From Streptomyces lasiicapitis (GTDB lineage: Bacteria; Actinomycetota; Actinomycetes; Streptomycetales; Streptomycetaceae), in assembly GCF_014646335.1 (NCBI RefSeq), contig NZ_BMNG01000008.1, positions 140,833 through 204,832 of the forward strand: a DNA stretch of 64,000 bases, given 5' to 3'. Below, piece by piece: positions 7,670 to 16,887 of the stretch (positions are counted from its first letter, which is position 1; each line of letters begins with the position of its first letter). The notes beneath the pieces were generated by a model. That model saw only the letters and a list, made by a program, of their open reading frames with translations, did no database searches and was not told the origin of the DNA. The translations under genes and the position numbers were made by a program.

Positions 7670-8614
7670 CTAGGCGACCCGCCGCTCCGCGTACTCCTCC
7701 ACCTCCGCCATCGGCGGCCGCTCCTCCGTGTCCACCGCGTACGTCCGCGGCTCGAAGCCGTCCTCGCCGCGCACGAACTGCGTGAGCTCGGGGCGTACGA
7801 GATGGGCGCGGGCGAGCCGTAGCTGCGCGGTGCGGTAGATCGCCGCCGCCATCCGCCCGAGCGCCTGCCCGTCCTGGTGCCGGTGCCTGCGCACCCCGAC
7901 GTCGACCTGCGCGAGCGCGTCCAGGCCCACGGTGTGCAGCGCGTCGACGAGCAGGCCGACCTCCACGCCGTACCCGACCGGGAACGGCAGGCGTTCGAGC
8001 AGCGACCTGCGGGCCGCGTACTCGCCGCCGAGCGGCTGCACGAAGCCCGCGAGCTGCGGCCAGTGCATGTTCAGCAGGGGGCGCGCCATCAGCTCGGTGA
8101 CCCTGCCGCCCTGGCCCGCCGCCTCGCCGAGCGGGCGGTCGTACATCGCCTTCACGAAGTCCACGTCCGGCTCGGTGAGCAGCGGCCCCACGATCCCGGT
8201 GACGAAGTCCGCCGAGAACTCCTTCAGGTCCGCGTCGACGAACGCCACGATGTCACCGCTGGTGACCAGGAGTGACCGCCACAGGACCTCGCCCTTGCCC
8301 GGAAGGGCGGGCAGCCGCGGCAGGATCTCGTCCCGGTGCACCACCCGCGCCCCGGCCGCCGCGGCGACCTCGGCCGTGCGGTCCGCGGAGCCGGAGTCGA
8401 CGACCACCAGCTCGTCGACGAGCTGGACCTTCTCCATCAGCTCACGACGGACCTCGGCGACGATCTCGCCGACCGTCTCCTCCTCGTCGAGCGCGGGCAG
8501 CACGACGCTCACCGAGGCGCCGGCGGCACGCTTGGCGGCGGTGAGCTGATGCGTCGGGCGGTCGGCGACGGACCAGGAACGCCTGCTCAGCCAGCGCTCG
8601 ACCTCTTCCAGCAC
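7670..8614 (-). CDS. gpgS: Glucosyl-3-phosphoglycerate synthase GpgS
   Basis: Retaining GT-A glycosyltransferase (GT81) of 314 residues that makes glucosyl-3-phosphoglycerate, precursor of glucosylglycerate and, in mycobacteria, methylglucose lipopolysaccharides. Motifs: VVLPALDEEETVGEI (nucleotide-sugar binding), VVDSGSADRT, the metal-binding VDADLKEFS, and GYGVEVGLLVD. The start MLEEVERWLSRRSW matches the family start. With otsA downstream on the same strand, the pair forms a compatible-solute block. Confidence 0.9.
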   Translation of the reverse strand: MLEEVERWLSRRSWSVADRPTHQLTAAKRAAGASVSVVLPALDEEETVGEIVAEVRRELMEKVQLVDELVVVDSGSADRTAEVAAAAGARVVHRDEILPRLPALPGKGEVLWRSLLVTSGDIVAFVDADLKEFSADFVTGIVGPLLTEPDVDFVKAMYDRPLGEAAGQGGRVTELMARPLLNMHWPQLAGFVQPLGGEYAARRSLLERLPFPVGYGVEVGLLVDALHTVGLDALAQVDVGVRRHRHQDGQALGRMAAAIYRTAQLRLARAHLVRPELTQFVRGEDGFEPRTYAVDTEERPPMAEVEEYAERRVA

Positions 8615-8768
8615 GCGCGTCCTCCCGGTTGTGATCCATCTCGCGCATCGGACGACTATCTCAAGGGTCCAAGGCTTCGGTTACAGTCTTGAACAACGCC
8701 GGTGACCATCGCATGTCGGGGGTCGCCGCCGCGTCGAGATCAACAACTGAAACCCACAATCGAATACC

Positions 8769-8923
8769 GCTCATCCAGAGGGGCAGAGGGATACGGCCCG
8801 TTGAAGCCCCGGCAACCCTCCAGCCGGTCTCGTAAGCCGCCGTCACGGCGCACGCGAGGCTCCCGGCTCGGGAAGGTGCCAATTCCGTCTCGTGGCGAGA
8901 TGCGCCGCGAGGAAGATGAGGAG
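8769..8923 (+). promoter_or_regulatory. SAM-I (S-box) riboswitch upstream of threonine synthase
   Basis: Carries the SAM-I signature in order: AGAG after P1, GGCCC, the core TTGAAGCCCCGGCAACC at 8801-8817 (consensus GATGAAACCCGGCAACC), then GGTGCCAATTCC at 8875-8886 (consensus GGTGCTAATTCC). P1 closes by CTCATC (8770-8775) pairing with GATGAG (8915-8920). Its 3' strand overlaps AGGAG (8919-8923) upstream of the ATG, so SAM binding could hide the ribosome site or favour termination. The remaining 8615-8768 segment shows no gene. Confidence 0.88.
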
Positions 8924-8939
8924 AAAGGGCCTCGCCTCC

Positions 8940-10247
8940 ATGGCTGTGCAGACTGTCGCCACCACCACCCCCGCCGCTTCCGCCCCGGGCACCGTAGACC
9001 TCGGACCCGCGTCCGGCCTCTCCTGCCGCGAGTGCGGAACCCGCTTCGACCTCGGCCCGATCTTCGCCTGCGTCGAGTGTTTCGGCCCCCTCGAAGTGGC
9101 CTACGACCTGCCGCTCGGCGACCCGGAGAGCCTCCGCAAGAAGATCGAGGCCGGACCCGCCAACATCTGGCGGTACGCCCCGCTCCTTCCCGTCCCCGCC
9201 GACGTGGCCGACAAGCCGAACCTCAACCCCGGCTGGACCCAGCTCGTCCAGGCCGACAACCTCGCCCGGGAGCTCGGCGTCGAGCCGGGCAAGCTGTTCG
9301 TCAAGGACGACTCCGGCAACCCCACGCACTCCTTCAAGGACCGCGTGGTCGCGCAGGCGCTCGAAGCGGCGCGCGCCTTCGGGTTCACCACCCTCTCCTG
9401 CTCCTCCACGGGCAACCTCGCGGGCGCGGTCGGCGCCGCCGCGGCCCGCGCGGGCTTCCGCTCCTGCGTGTTCATCCCGCACGACCTGGAGCAGGGCAAG
9501 GTCGTCATGGCCGCGGTCTACGGCGGCGAACTCGTCGGCATCGAGGGCAACTACGACGACGTCAACCGCTTCTGCTCCGAGCTCATCGGCGACCCGCTGG
9601 GCGAGGGCTGGGGCTTCGTGAACGTCAATCTGCGGCCGTACTACGGAGAGGGCTCCAAGACCCTCGCGTACGAGATCTGCGAGCAGTTGGGCTGGGTCCT
9701 GCCCGACCAGCTCGTCATCCCCATCGCCTCCGGCTCCCAGCTCACGAAGATCGACAAGGGTCTCAAGGAGCTGATCGCGCTCGGCCTGGTCGAGGACAAG
9801 CCGTACAAGATCTTCGGGGCGCAGGCGGAGGGCTGTTCGCCGGTGTCCACGGCGTTCAAGGCCGGCCACGACGTCGTACGCCCGCAGAAGCCGGACACGA
9901 TCGCCAAGTCGCTCGCCATCGGCAACCCGGCCGACGGGCCGTACGTCCTGGACATCGCGCGGCGCACGGGCGGTGCGGTGGAGGATGTGAACGACGAGCA
10001 GGTGGTCGCTGCGATCAAGCTTCTCGCGCGCACCGAGGGCATCTTCGCGGAGACCGCGGGCGGGGTGACGGTGGGCGTCACCAAGAAGCTGGTCGAGGCG
10101 GGCCTCATCGACCCGTCCCTGACCACGGTGGTCCTCAACACCGGTGACGGCCTCAAGACCCTCGACGCGGTCGCGGAGACGTCGCAGGCGACGGCGACCA
10201 TCCGCCCGAGCCTCGACGCGTTCCGCGCCGCGGGCCTCGCCCGCTGA
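8940..10247 (+). CDS. thrC: Threonine synthase
   Basis: PLP enzyme of 435 residues converting O-phosphohomoserine to threonine. The PLP lysine is in DSGNPTHSFKDR (about residue 125). SSTGNLAGAVGAAAARAG binds the cofactor phosphate. An N-terminal zinc-ribbon-like CRECGTRF...CVECFGPLEV is typical of this branch. I chose ATG 8940 over the in-frame ATG at 8916 because 8916 lies inside the 3' strand of riboswitch helix P1. Control by SAM makes sense at the homoserine branch, where phosphohomoserine feeds threonine while homoserine also feeds methionine. A MoaD-like gene follows 31 bases downstream. Confidence 0.95.
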   Translation: MAVQTVATTTPAASAPGTVDLGPASGLSCRECGTRFDLGPIFACVECFGPLEVAYDLPLGDPESLRKKIEAGPANIWRYAPLLPVPADVADKPNLNPGWTQLVQADNLARELGVEPGKLFVKDDSGNPTHSFKDRVVAQALEAARAFGFTTLSCSSTGNLAGAVGAAAARAGFRSCVFIPHDLEQGKVVMAAVYGGELVGIEGNYDDVNRFCSELIGDPLGEGWGFVNVNLRPYYGEGSKTLAYEICEQLGWVLPDQLVIPIASGSQLTKIDKGLKELIALGLVEDKPYKIFGAQAEGCSPVSTAFKAGHDVVRPQKPDTIAKSLAIGNPADGPYVLDIARRTGGAVEDVNDEQVVAAIKLLARTEGIFAETAGGVTVGVTKKLVEAGLIDPSLTTVVLNTGDGLKTLDAVAETSQATATIRPSLDAFRAAGLAR

Positions 10248-10278
10248 ATCTCCCCCGGCACCCCAGAAAGGCATCCCC

Positions 10279-10554
10279 ATGAGCGTCAACGTCCGCATCC
10301 CCACCATTCTCCGCACATACACCGGCGGTCAGGCCGAGGTCGCCGCCGAGGGGGGCACCCTCGGTGAGGTCATCGCCGACCTGGAGAAGAACCACACCGG
10401 GATCGCCGCCCGGGTCCTGGACGACCAGGGGAAGCTGCGGCGGTTCGTGAACGTGTACGTGAACGACGACGACGTGCGGTTCGAGCAGGGTCTTGAGACG
10501 GCGACGCCGGACGGCGCGGGCGTCTCGATCATCCCGGCCGTCGCCGGAGGCTGA
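10279..10554 (+). CDS. MoaD/ThiS-family ubiquitin-like sulfur-carrier protein
   Basis: 91-residue beta-grasp protein ending in the di-glycine tail VAGG, the residue pair that is adenylated and thiocarboxylated in MoaD, ThiS and CysO. The middle segment RRFVNVYVNDDDVRFEQGLET and SIIPAVAGG are family landmarks. It lies just after threonine synthase; a MoaD-like carrier in sulfur-linked amino-acid synthesis (CysO-like) is more likely than a molybdopterin role, but the partner is not in this window. A strong terminator follows. Confidence 0.85.
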   Translation: MSVNVRIPTILRTYTGGQAEVAAEGGTLGEVIADLEKNHTGIAARVLDDQGKLRRFVNVYVNDDDVRFEQGLETATPDGAGVSIIPAVAGG

Positions 10555-10600
10555 CCATCCAGCACAGTGCCGGAGGCTGAACACATACGCTGCGTCACCG

Positions 10601-10637
10601 TAATTGCCCCCTCCGCGAGAGAAGCGGAGGGGGCAAT
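10601..10637. terminator. Strong palindromic terminator
   Basis: A perfect 15-bp stem, AATTGCCCCCTCCGC against GCGGAGGGGGCAATT, encloses the loop GAGAGAA. It lies 46 bases after the sulfur-carrier stop. No U-run follows, as is common in Streptomyces; AT-rich ends of the stem give A-tract/U-tract symmetry, so it could act in both directions. Confidence 0.85.
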
Positions 10638-10640
10638 TCT

Positions 10641-11002
10641 GTATGGTTGATCGCGGTACAGTTGGGCATAGAGCTTCGTTCTTCATCTCGCGCCGTGCCC
10701 CGCGCATATTCGAAGTCGGTCTCGGGCCGACAAGAAGTAGCCAAAGTGTGCCGCCCTTTTGCGCCTTAAGTGGCATTTGTCGGGCCCGACTTGCCCTGAA
10801 CTCCGGCGAATTCTCCGCATATCAGTGATAGAGCGTGCCCAGAATTCTCGTCCGATTGACCTGTTGCAGAGGGCAGTTGGACAGATACATTCAGCCGCGG
10901 TCGACGCGTTCCGGCGCACACCCCCAACCCATGGGGGGTGAGGTCTGACCCGGGTCCGCGAAGTGCGGGTCTGCGCAAGGGCCAGTAATAGGGGAGTTAG
11001 GC
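10641..11002 (+). promoter_or_regulatory. Gene-free leader/promoter region of the cold-shock gene
   Basis: About 360 bases with no credible ORF and noticeably lower GC than its surroundings. It contains a perfect 12-nt palindrome GTCGGGCCCGAC (10779-10790). A hairpin CACCCCC/GGGGGTG (10919-10940) lies 60 bases before the start, and GGGGAG lies next to the ATG. Long structured leaders are typical of cold-shock genes and could control translation by temperature; that role is inferred. Confidence 0.5.
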
Positions 11003-11206
11003 ATGGCTCAGGGCACCGTCAAGTGGTTCAACGCGGAGAAGGGATATGGCTTCATCGCGGTCGACGGTGGTGCGGATGTATTCGTCCACTACAGCGCGAT
11101 CCAGATGGACGGCTACCGCACCCTTGAAGAAGGTCAGCGAGTCGAGTTCGAGATCTCGCAGGGCCAGAAGGGTCCGCAGGCGGACATGGTCAAGCTCGCC
11201 GTCTGA
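11003..11206 (+). CDS. Cold-shock protein (CspA family)
   Basis: 67-residue OB-fold nucleic-acid-binding protein, complete for the family. RNP1 is KGYGFIAV and RNP2 is VFVHYSAI, carrying the aromatic residues that stack on single-stranded RNA/DNA; VKWFN lies at the N-terminus. It acts as an RNA chaperone in the cytoplasm. RBS GGGGAG precedes the ATG. It is followed by a strong terminator and then groEL, with no shared transcript expected. Confidence 0.95.
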   Translation: MAQGTVKWFNAEKGYGFIAVDGGADVFVHYSAIQMDGYRTLEEGQRVEFEISQGQKGPQADMVKLAV

Positions 11207-11243
11207 GCGGCTTGACGCGATCGGCCACCGAAGCGACGCAGGC

Positions 11244-11281
11244 GAAGGGCCCGCACCCCGGAGACGGGGTGCGGGCCCTTC
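11244..11281. terminator. Terminator after the cold-shock gene
   Basis: A perfect 17-bp stem beginning GAAGGGCCCGCACCCCG closes on the tetraloop GAGA. It insulates the cold-shock gene from the groEL promoter 80 bases on. Confidence 0.9.
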
Positions 11282-11340
11282 GCGCGCGCGGGTGTTGATC
11301 TCCCCCGCGCGCGGGCGCGCTCCCCGGCATCGGGGACGGC

Positions 11341-11403
11341 CTTGCACTCGAGGGGGGCGAGTGCTAATCATTGGCGTTAGCACTCTACGAGTGAGAGTGA
11401 CAG
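11341..11403 (+). promoter_or_regulatory. Ladder of CIRCE half-sites over the groEL promoter (HrcA operator)
   Basis: Four alternating CIRCE arms at exact 18-bp spacing: CTTGCACTC (11341), GAGTGCTAA (11359), TTAGCACTC (11377) and GAGTGACAG (11395), each pair separated by 9 bases. CIRCE consensus is TTAGCACTC-N9-GAGTGCTAA. A possible promoter TTGCAC (11342) - N17 - TAATCA (11365) is embedded in the first element, so HrcA binding would block RNA polymerase. The 63 bases leading to groEL beyond this hold only the leader. Confidence 0.85.
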
Positions 11404-11531
11404 AACTTGGGTCGGGTCGGTGAGGTCCGCAGGCCGGGTGGGGCAAGGAACCACACGGCGCGCAGGCCGTCCGTCGCGGGCACCAGCCAGATCCGTTTGC
11501 TTTTCCACCCCGTCCGGGAGGACCACTTCAC

Positions 11532-13157
<1,626 letters not shown>

Positions 13158-13218
13158 GCCTCGGCTCGGTAGTTCATCGCCGTACTGCTGTACGGCTGGC
13201 TTTACGTCTGTACGCGGA

Positions 13219-13250
13219 GGGCGGCATCCCCAGGGTTGGGGGTGCCGCCC
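13219..13250. terminator. Terminator after groEL
   Basis: 13-bp stem GGGCGGCATCCCC/GGGGGTGCCGCCC with one G-U pair, loop AGGGTT, then CTTCGG. It lies 62 bases after groEL and before the convergent Uma2-like fragment. Confidence 0.8.
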
Positions 13251-13283
13251 TTCGGCGTTCCCGGGGGCTGCGGGCCGGGGCGG

Positions 13284-13667
13284 TCAGTTGGAGTAGTCCT
13301 TGAGCTTTTCGGTTTCGAGGGTGATGTTCACGGGGGCGGGAAGCTGGACGGTGTTCCCGAACGGGTAGGAGGGGCAGCGCTGGTACGCCCCGTTCATGGG
13401 TTCGCTGAACACGACGAGGGCGCCGTCCGCGTAGGCCCGGCCGTTGCGGTACGTCTCCACCTGGAGATCCTGTTCCGGATACAGCAGCAGCTCAGGACGC
13501 TGCTGCATGCACTGTGTCAGCAGCCACATGACGATGGCCCTGTGGCGCTGGTCCGGCATCGGCTTGACCTTCAGCTTTCCACGGATGAATTCGAGCTTCA
13601 CCGTGTCGGGAGCGTGCTTCTCCAGATGCTCGAACTCCTCGACGGTCATCTGGGCGTGCTCGGGCAT
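13284..13667 (-). pseudogene. Uma2-family gene lacking its catalytic core (in-frame internal deletion)
   Basis: 127-residue protein with the N- and C-terminal parts of a Uma2/DUF820 protein but not the centre. The N-terminal half (TVEEFEHLEKHAPDTVKLEFIRGKLKV) runs to GRAYADGALV. It then joins directly to VVFSEPMNGAYQRCPSYPFG, which is the C-terminal strand. The intact relative at 16284-16859 has about 60-70 residues between these points, including PDLVV, the EITS stretch and YLLVDR, i.e. the acidic and lysine residues of the nuclease-like site. The reading frame is open, so a shortened non-catalytic protein could still be made. Its start overlaps the end of the HTH gene by 22 bases. Confidence 0.7.
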
Positions 13668-14542
13668 GCCCGTGTCCTTTCATGCTGGTGGGATGCCGCC
13701 GCGCGGGCCGCTGCCGCGTGCGTGCGGACCTGGTTCGCAGTCAGGGCGACGGAGCGCCCCTGAGAGCCGCGCTCACCCCGGCAGGGGGCGCAGGTGCCGC
13801 CCGGCAGGGCTTCTGGGCGGCCTGGGGCGCCGCAGGTCGCGCATTCCAGGATGCGGAGCGCCGTCCGGCGGGGTGCGGGTGTCCGGTCGGGTGGGAGTTT
13901 GTCCCGGAGGCGGCGGGCCACGAGTGCTGCCGGGCTGTGGATCTGGGTCGGCAGGCCCGTCGTCAGCGCTCGTCGTACCTCGTCGTCGTTCGCGCCGCGC
14001 TCGAACCAGCGCGCCACGAGGGGGCCCAGCGTCACGCAGTCCGCGTGTGAGAGCGACAGTGCCGGGGTCGTGCGGCCCAGTGCCGCAAGGAGGATGAACG
14101 CCCTGCTGCGGGTGGGCGGTTCGCGCTCCTGCGGTACGTCGCCGCGCGTGAACGCCGCCCACCACGCGTCGTCTCGCGGCGTCCGCGTGAACCACGTTCG
14201 GGTGATCCAGCGTGCGCTGCCCGCGCCCGCGACGTGCTCGCGGCCCCGGCGTAAGTGGCCCGCCGCCTGAAGGTTGTTGAGCGCCGTGCGGAGGGCGCAC
14301 TGGCCGTACGGGAGGTGTTTCGCCAGCGTCTTTACGGAGATGTCCGCGCCGTCGGGGAGTCGGTCCACGTACGCGGCGACGGCGGCCTCGCGGCCGGGCA
14401 GGTGGGTGAAGTCGTCGGCGCGGTGCGCGAGTTGGTCCGGTGCGGTTCGTTTCCCGTAGCCGGGGTTGGCCATGGGGTGTGGTGCCGCGTGCGGTGCCGC
14501 GTGCGTGGGGCGGGGGGCAGCACTAAGCTGGCTGTCAGCCAC
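13646..14542 (-). CDS. Helix-turn-helix protein with C-terminal zinc ribbon (TTA codon)
   Basis: 298-residue protein of a type common in Streptomyces accessory regions. The N-terminal half contains a winged-helix-like segment DISVKTLAKHLPYGQCALRTALNNLQAAGHLRRG, resembling a GntR/replication-type HTH. The C-terminal part has CATC...CAPC with 13 residues between, a probable zinc ribbon. The C-terminal tail is Ala/His-rich. It contains a TTA leucine codon (14252-14254) in GHLRRG, so translation should depend on the bldA tRNA. An internal ATG at 14473 is an alternative start that removes an Ala/His/Pro-rich leader. Target unknown. Confidence 0.7.
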   Translation of the reverse strand: MADSQLSAAPRPTHAAPHAAPHPMANPGYGKRTAPDQLAHRADDFTHLPGREAAVAAYVDRLPDGADISVKTLAKHLPYGQCALRTALNNLQAAGHLRRGREHVAGAGSARWITRTWFTRTPRDDAWWAAFTRGDVPQEREPPTRSRAFILLAALGRTTPALSLSHADCVTLGPLVARWFERGANDDEVRRALTTGLPTQIHSPAALVARRLRDKLPPDRTPAPRRTALRILECATCGAPGRPEALPGGTCAPCRGERGSQGRSVALTANQVRTHAAAARAAASHQHERTRACPSTPR

Positions 14543-14773
14543 GGGATCGTGCTCCGATCTCGATGGTTAAACCCCCGCAAGGTGTTGCTGCACCGGGCGG
14601 GGGTTGTTCGTTATTCGGGCACGCTAGAGCTTCGTTACGTTGCGTGGCAAGTCGAATGCGGGAAGTGGTCGCGTTCGCCAACTCGCGGGGTGGGTGGGCG
14701 GGTTGGACCCGCCTCCCGTTCCTTGCAAAGAGGGCTCGGGGCTGGGGGCTTGAGCCTCGGGCGGGGCCCGCTG

Positions 14774-15040
14774 CTAGCTGTGCTTGATGTTCGCTATGAA
14801 CGGGGCCCAGGCGGCTGCCCGGAACACGAGCTTCGGGCCGGTGGGGGTCTTGGAGTCCCGGACGGGGACGATGTTCGGGTGGCCGTCGGCTACTTCGAGG
14901 CAGTCGCCGCCGTCACCGGCGCTGTGCGTGGACTTGCGCCAGGCGGCGACCTCCAGGCAGTTGCCGCCGCTCCCATCGCTGTGGCTGGACTTACGCCAAA
15001 CGGTCACGCTCAAGTCGTACTCAGGGGTGCGGTTCCTCAT
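14774..15040 (-). CDS. DUF397 protein with duplicated N-terminal motif
   Basis: 88-residue DUF397 protein, the small partner normally encoded beside XRE regulators of the type next door. The signature WRKSSHSDGSGGNCLEVA is present twice in tandem (second copy WRKSTHSAGDGGDCLEVAD), followed by one copy of the C-terminal half (VRDSKTPTGPKLVF...W..F). The unit was therefore partially duplicated. Its start overlaps the end of the XRE gene by 20 bases, so the two are co-translated. Such pairs have been suggested to act as regulator and modulator in morphological development (BldB/WhiJ-like); the function here is unknown. Confidence 0.85.
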   Translation of the reverse strand: MRNRTPEYDLSVTVWRKSSHSDGSGGNCLEVAAWRKSTHSAGDGGDCLEVADGHPNIVPVRDSKTPTGPKLVFRAAAWAPFIANIKHS

Positions 15041-15863
15041 GGGCGTAATCGTGCGCCATCGATTCGATTAGGGCCAGGGAGCGCCGGGGCGAACGACCCA
15101 ACGCCTGAAGAAGGCTGAACGTCATGGTGTGGCGAGCCACCGTCGCCGGGTCGTCGATCAGCCTTCCTGTGTCCAGTCCCTCGACGAAGCAGAGGGGTGG
15201 GGCATCCGCGAACTCCATGAGCTTCAGGGAGCCGCCCATTCCAGCGTGTGCTCCGGCGCTGAACGGCAGTACCTGCAAGATGACTCGGTGTCGGTGTGCC
15301 AGGTCGGCTACATGGCGCAGGGCCTCTGCCATGGTCGCGGGCCCGCCGACCGGGCGTCGGAGCGCGGCCTCGTCCAGAATTGCCCACAACAACGGGGTTG
15401 TTGGGTTGTCGAGGAGACGGGCGCGATCCATGCGGGTCGTCACCAGTTCCTTGATCTCGTCGTCCGTGGCCATCGGCCGATAGGACCGGAACAGCTCGGC
15501 GGAGTACGCCGGTGTCTGGAGCAGGCCGGGGATCAGCAGCGGCAGGTAGTGCTTGATCGTTGTGGCGGACGCCTCCGCCTCCGCGGCCTCTGCGAAGTGG
15601 TCCGGGTACTTGGACTTGGCGAGAGCGCCGCAGTTGCGGGTGAAGAAGCCCCCCATGTCGAGGGTTTCGTCGAAGTGGGCCGCGTACTCCAGGTGCATGC
15701 GCCGCGTCCCCGCCTCCAACTGGCCGATGAACGAACCGCTCACGAACAGCGGGGCGCCCAGCGCCTCCTGGCTGAAGCCCGCCCGCTCGCGGGCATGGCG
15801 CAGCTCCGCGCCGAGGAGGGCGCGGGGGTTGGACGACGGGTCGAGGTCCTTGGGGCGCGTCAT
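15021..15863 (-). CDS. XRE-family regulator with DUF5753 domain (WhiJ-like)
   Basis: 280-residue DNA-binding protein. The N-terminal HTH covers about residues 17-70 (LRHARERAGFSQEALGAPLFVSGSFIGQLEAGTRR). The remainder is the large C-terminal domain found in the Streptomyces WhiJ-like group (LPLLIPGLLQTPAYSAELFRS, then RVLPF-like LQVLPFSAGAHAGMGGSLKLMEF). These regulators come with a DUF397 partner, which follows here with an overlapping start. No operator could be assigned. The gene is divergent from the small-protein/Uma2 unit, with 115 bases between. Confidence 0.88.
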   Translation of the reverse strand: MTRPKDLDPSSNPRALLGAELRHARERAGFSQEALGAPLFVSGSFIGQLEAGTRRMHLEYAAHFDETLDMGGFFTRNCGALAKSKYPDHFAEAAEAEASATTIKHYLPLLIPGLLQTPAYSAELFRSYRPMATDDEIKELVTTRMDRARLLDNPTTPLLWAILDEAALRRPVGGPATMAEALRHVADLAHRHRVILQVLPFSAGAHAGMGGSLKLMEFADAPPLCFVEGLDTGRLIDDPATVARHTMTFSLLQALGRSPRRSLALIESMAHDYAHEEPHP

Positions 15864-15978
15864 CGCCGACTCCTCGTCGTACAGGGGGCGTTGTTGGGTC
15901 GCCCGAGCTGTTCAGCGTAGAACTCCTCGGCCACGCTGGGTGATGGAATCGGAACACCGGGTTGTGGAAGGTGCGGAC

Positions 15979-16287
15979 ATGGTGAGTGCGGCGCGGATGG
16001 ACAGGGTGCGGGCCTCGGAGGAGGGCGCGGCGCGGCTGCGGGCGGAGCTGGCGGAGGTCGGGGTGGTGCTGCCTTCGCTCAGGGTGGACCCGCTGACGGT
16101 GGCGTCCGGAGGGTCGTACCCCCTGGTGGACCTGGGCCGGTGCAACCTGGACACGGCGCTGCGGCTCACCGCCGTGCTGTACGAGGCGCGGCGGGGAACG
16201 GGGCCGGCGGCGGGGGCCGAGGCGTCGCCGGGGGACGTGCTGCGGGCCCGGGTACGGGAGCTGAACAGGGAGGGACGGCTGCCGTGA
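15979..16287 (+). CDS. Small hypothetical protein, upstream partner of a Uma2 protein
   Basis: 102-residue, mostly helical protein that I do not recognise as a named family. The N-terminal half is a charged helix (RMDRVRASEEGAARLRAELA). The middle has LPSLRVDPLTVASG and DLGRCNLDTALRLTAVLYEA. ATG at 15979 is preferred because GGAAGG lies 7 bases upstream; an in-frame ATG at 15943 would add 12 residues. Its TGA overlaps the GTG of the Uma2 gene (GTGA), so the two proteins are made together. The arrangement resembles an antitoxin/effector pair, but nothing in the sequence proves that. Confidence 0.7.
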   Translation: MVSAARMDRVRASEEGAARLRAELAEVGVVLPSLRVDPLTVASGGSYPLVDLGRCNLDTALRLTAVLYEARRGTGPAAGAEASPGDVLRARVRELNREGRLP

Positions 16288-16859
16288 AGGGGGACCGTCG
16301 GTTGTGGGACTGCCTGTTTCAGGCGTGGCGTGAGCTGGATGTGCCGGAGGGCTGGCGCGCCGAGATCGACGAGGCGCGGATTGTGCTTGTGCCGCCGCCG
16401 CATCGGCATCACAGTGGCGTCGCGGCTGCCTTGTGCAGGGCCTTCTACGGGTCTGCTCCGGAGGAGTTGGGGGTCTACCAGGCCCTCGGTGTTCACATCG
16501 CCGACTTGGACAAGCTGTACGTCCCCGACCTGGTCGTGGCCCCCCGGCAGGCCGTCGACGACGTCGAGCCCGGCGACTGCGACCCCCTGGACGCGGCCGA
16601 GGCGTTGCTCGTCGTCGAGATCACCTCACAGGGCAACGCCAAGGACGACCGGGGCAAGAAGTTGTGGGCCTATGCGCACGCGCCCGTACCCGTCTATCTG
16701 CTCGTGGACCGGTTCGACGAGCACGGCCCGACGGTGACGCTCTTCAGCGAGCCGCAGAACGGGGCGTACAAGCATGCCGAACGGGTGCCGTTCGGGGAGC
16801 GGTTCGTGTTGCCCGAGCCCGTCGGGGCGGCCGTCGACACCGCGGGGTTTCCCGGGTGA
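16284..16859 (+). CDS. Uma2-family (DUF820) putative endonuclease
   Basis: 191-residue Uma2 protein, full length for the family. The PD-(D/E)XK-like core is visible: PDLVVAP near residue 80, EALLVVEITSQGNAKDDRGKKLWAYAHA near 110-135 (Glu with downstream Lys), and VYLLVDRF. A C-terminal LFSEPQNGAYKHAERVPFG strand closes the fold. The family is very common in Streptomyces and cyanobacteria and its biological role is unsettled. GTG start overlaps the upstream gene by 4 bases. The shortened relative at 13284 lies 3 kb away. Confidence 0.85.
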   Translation: MKGDRRLWDCLFQAWRELDVPEGWRAEIDEARIVLVPPPHRHHSGVAAALCRAFYGSAPEELGVYQALGVHIADLDKLYVPDLVVAPRQAVDDVEPGDCDPLDAAEALLVVEITSQGNAKDDRGKKLWAYAHAPVPVYLLVDRFDEHGPTVTLFSEPQNGAYKHAERVPFGERFVLPEPVGAAVDTAGFPG

Positions 16860-16887
16860 CGGGCGGCCGCCTCTTGGGGTGGGTGGG

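Noticed and set aside
8916..8918. ATG 8916 as start of threonine synthase
   Set aside because: It lies within the 3' strand of riboswitch helix P1; ATG 8940 gives the usual start and leaves the aptamer untranslated.
10641..11002. Possible small gene in the lower-GC gap before the first cold-shock gene
   Set aside because: Short frames there lack codon bias and ribosome sites; the region fits a structured leader better.
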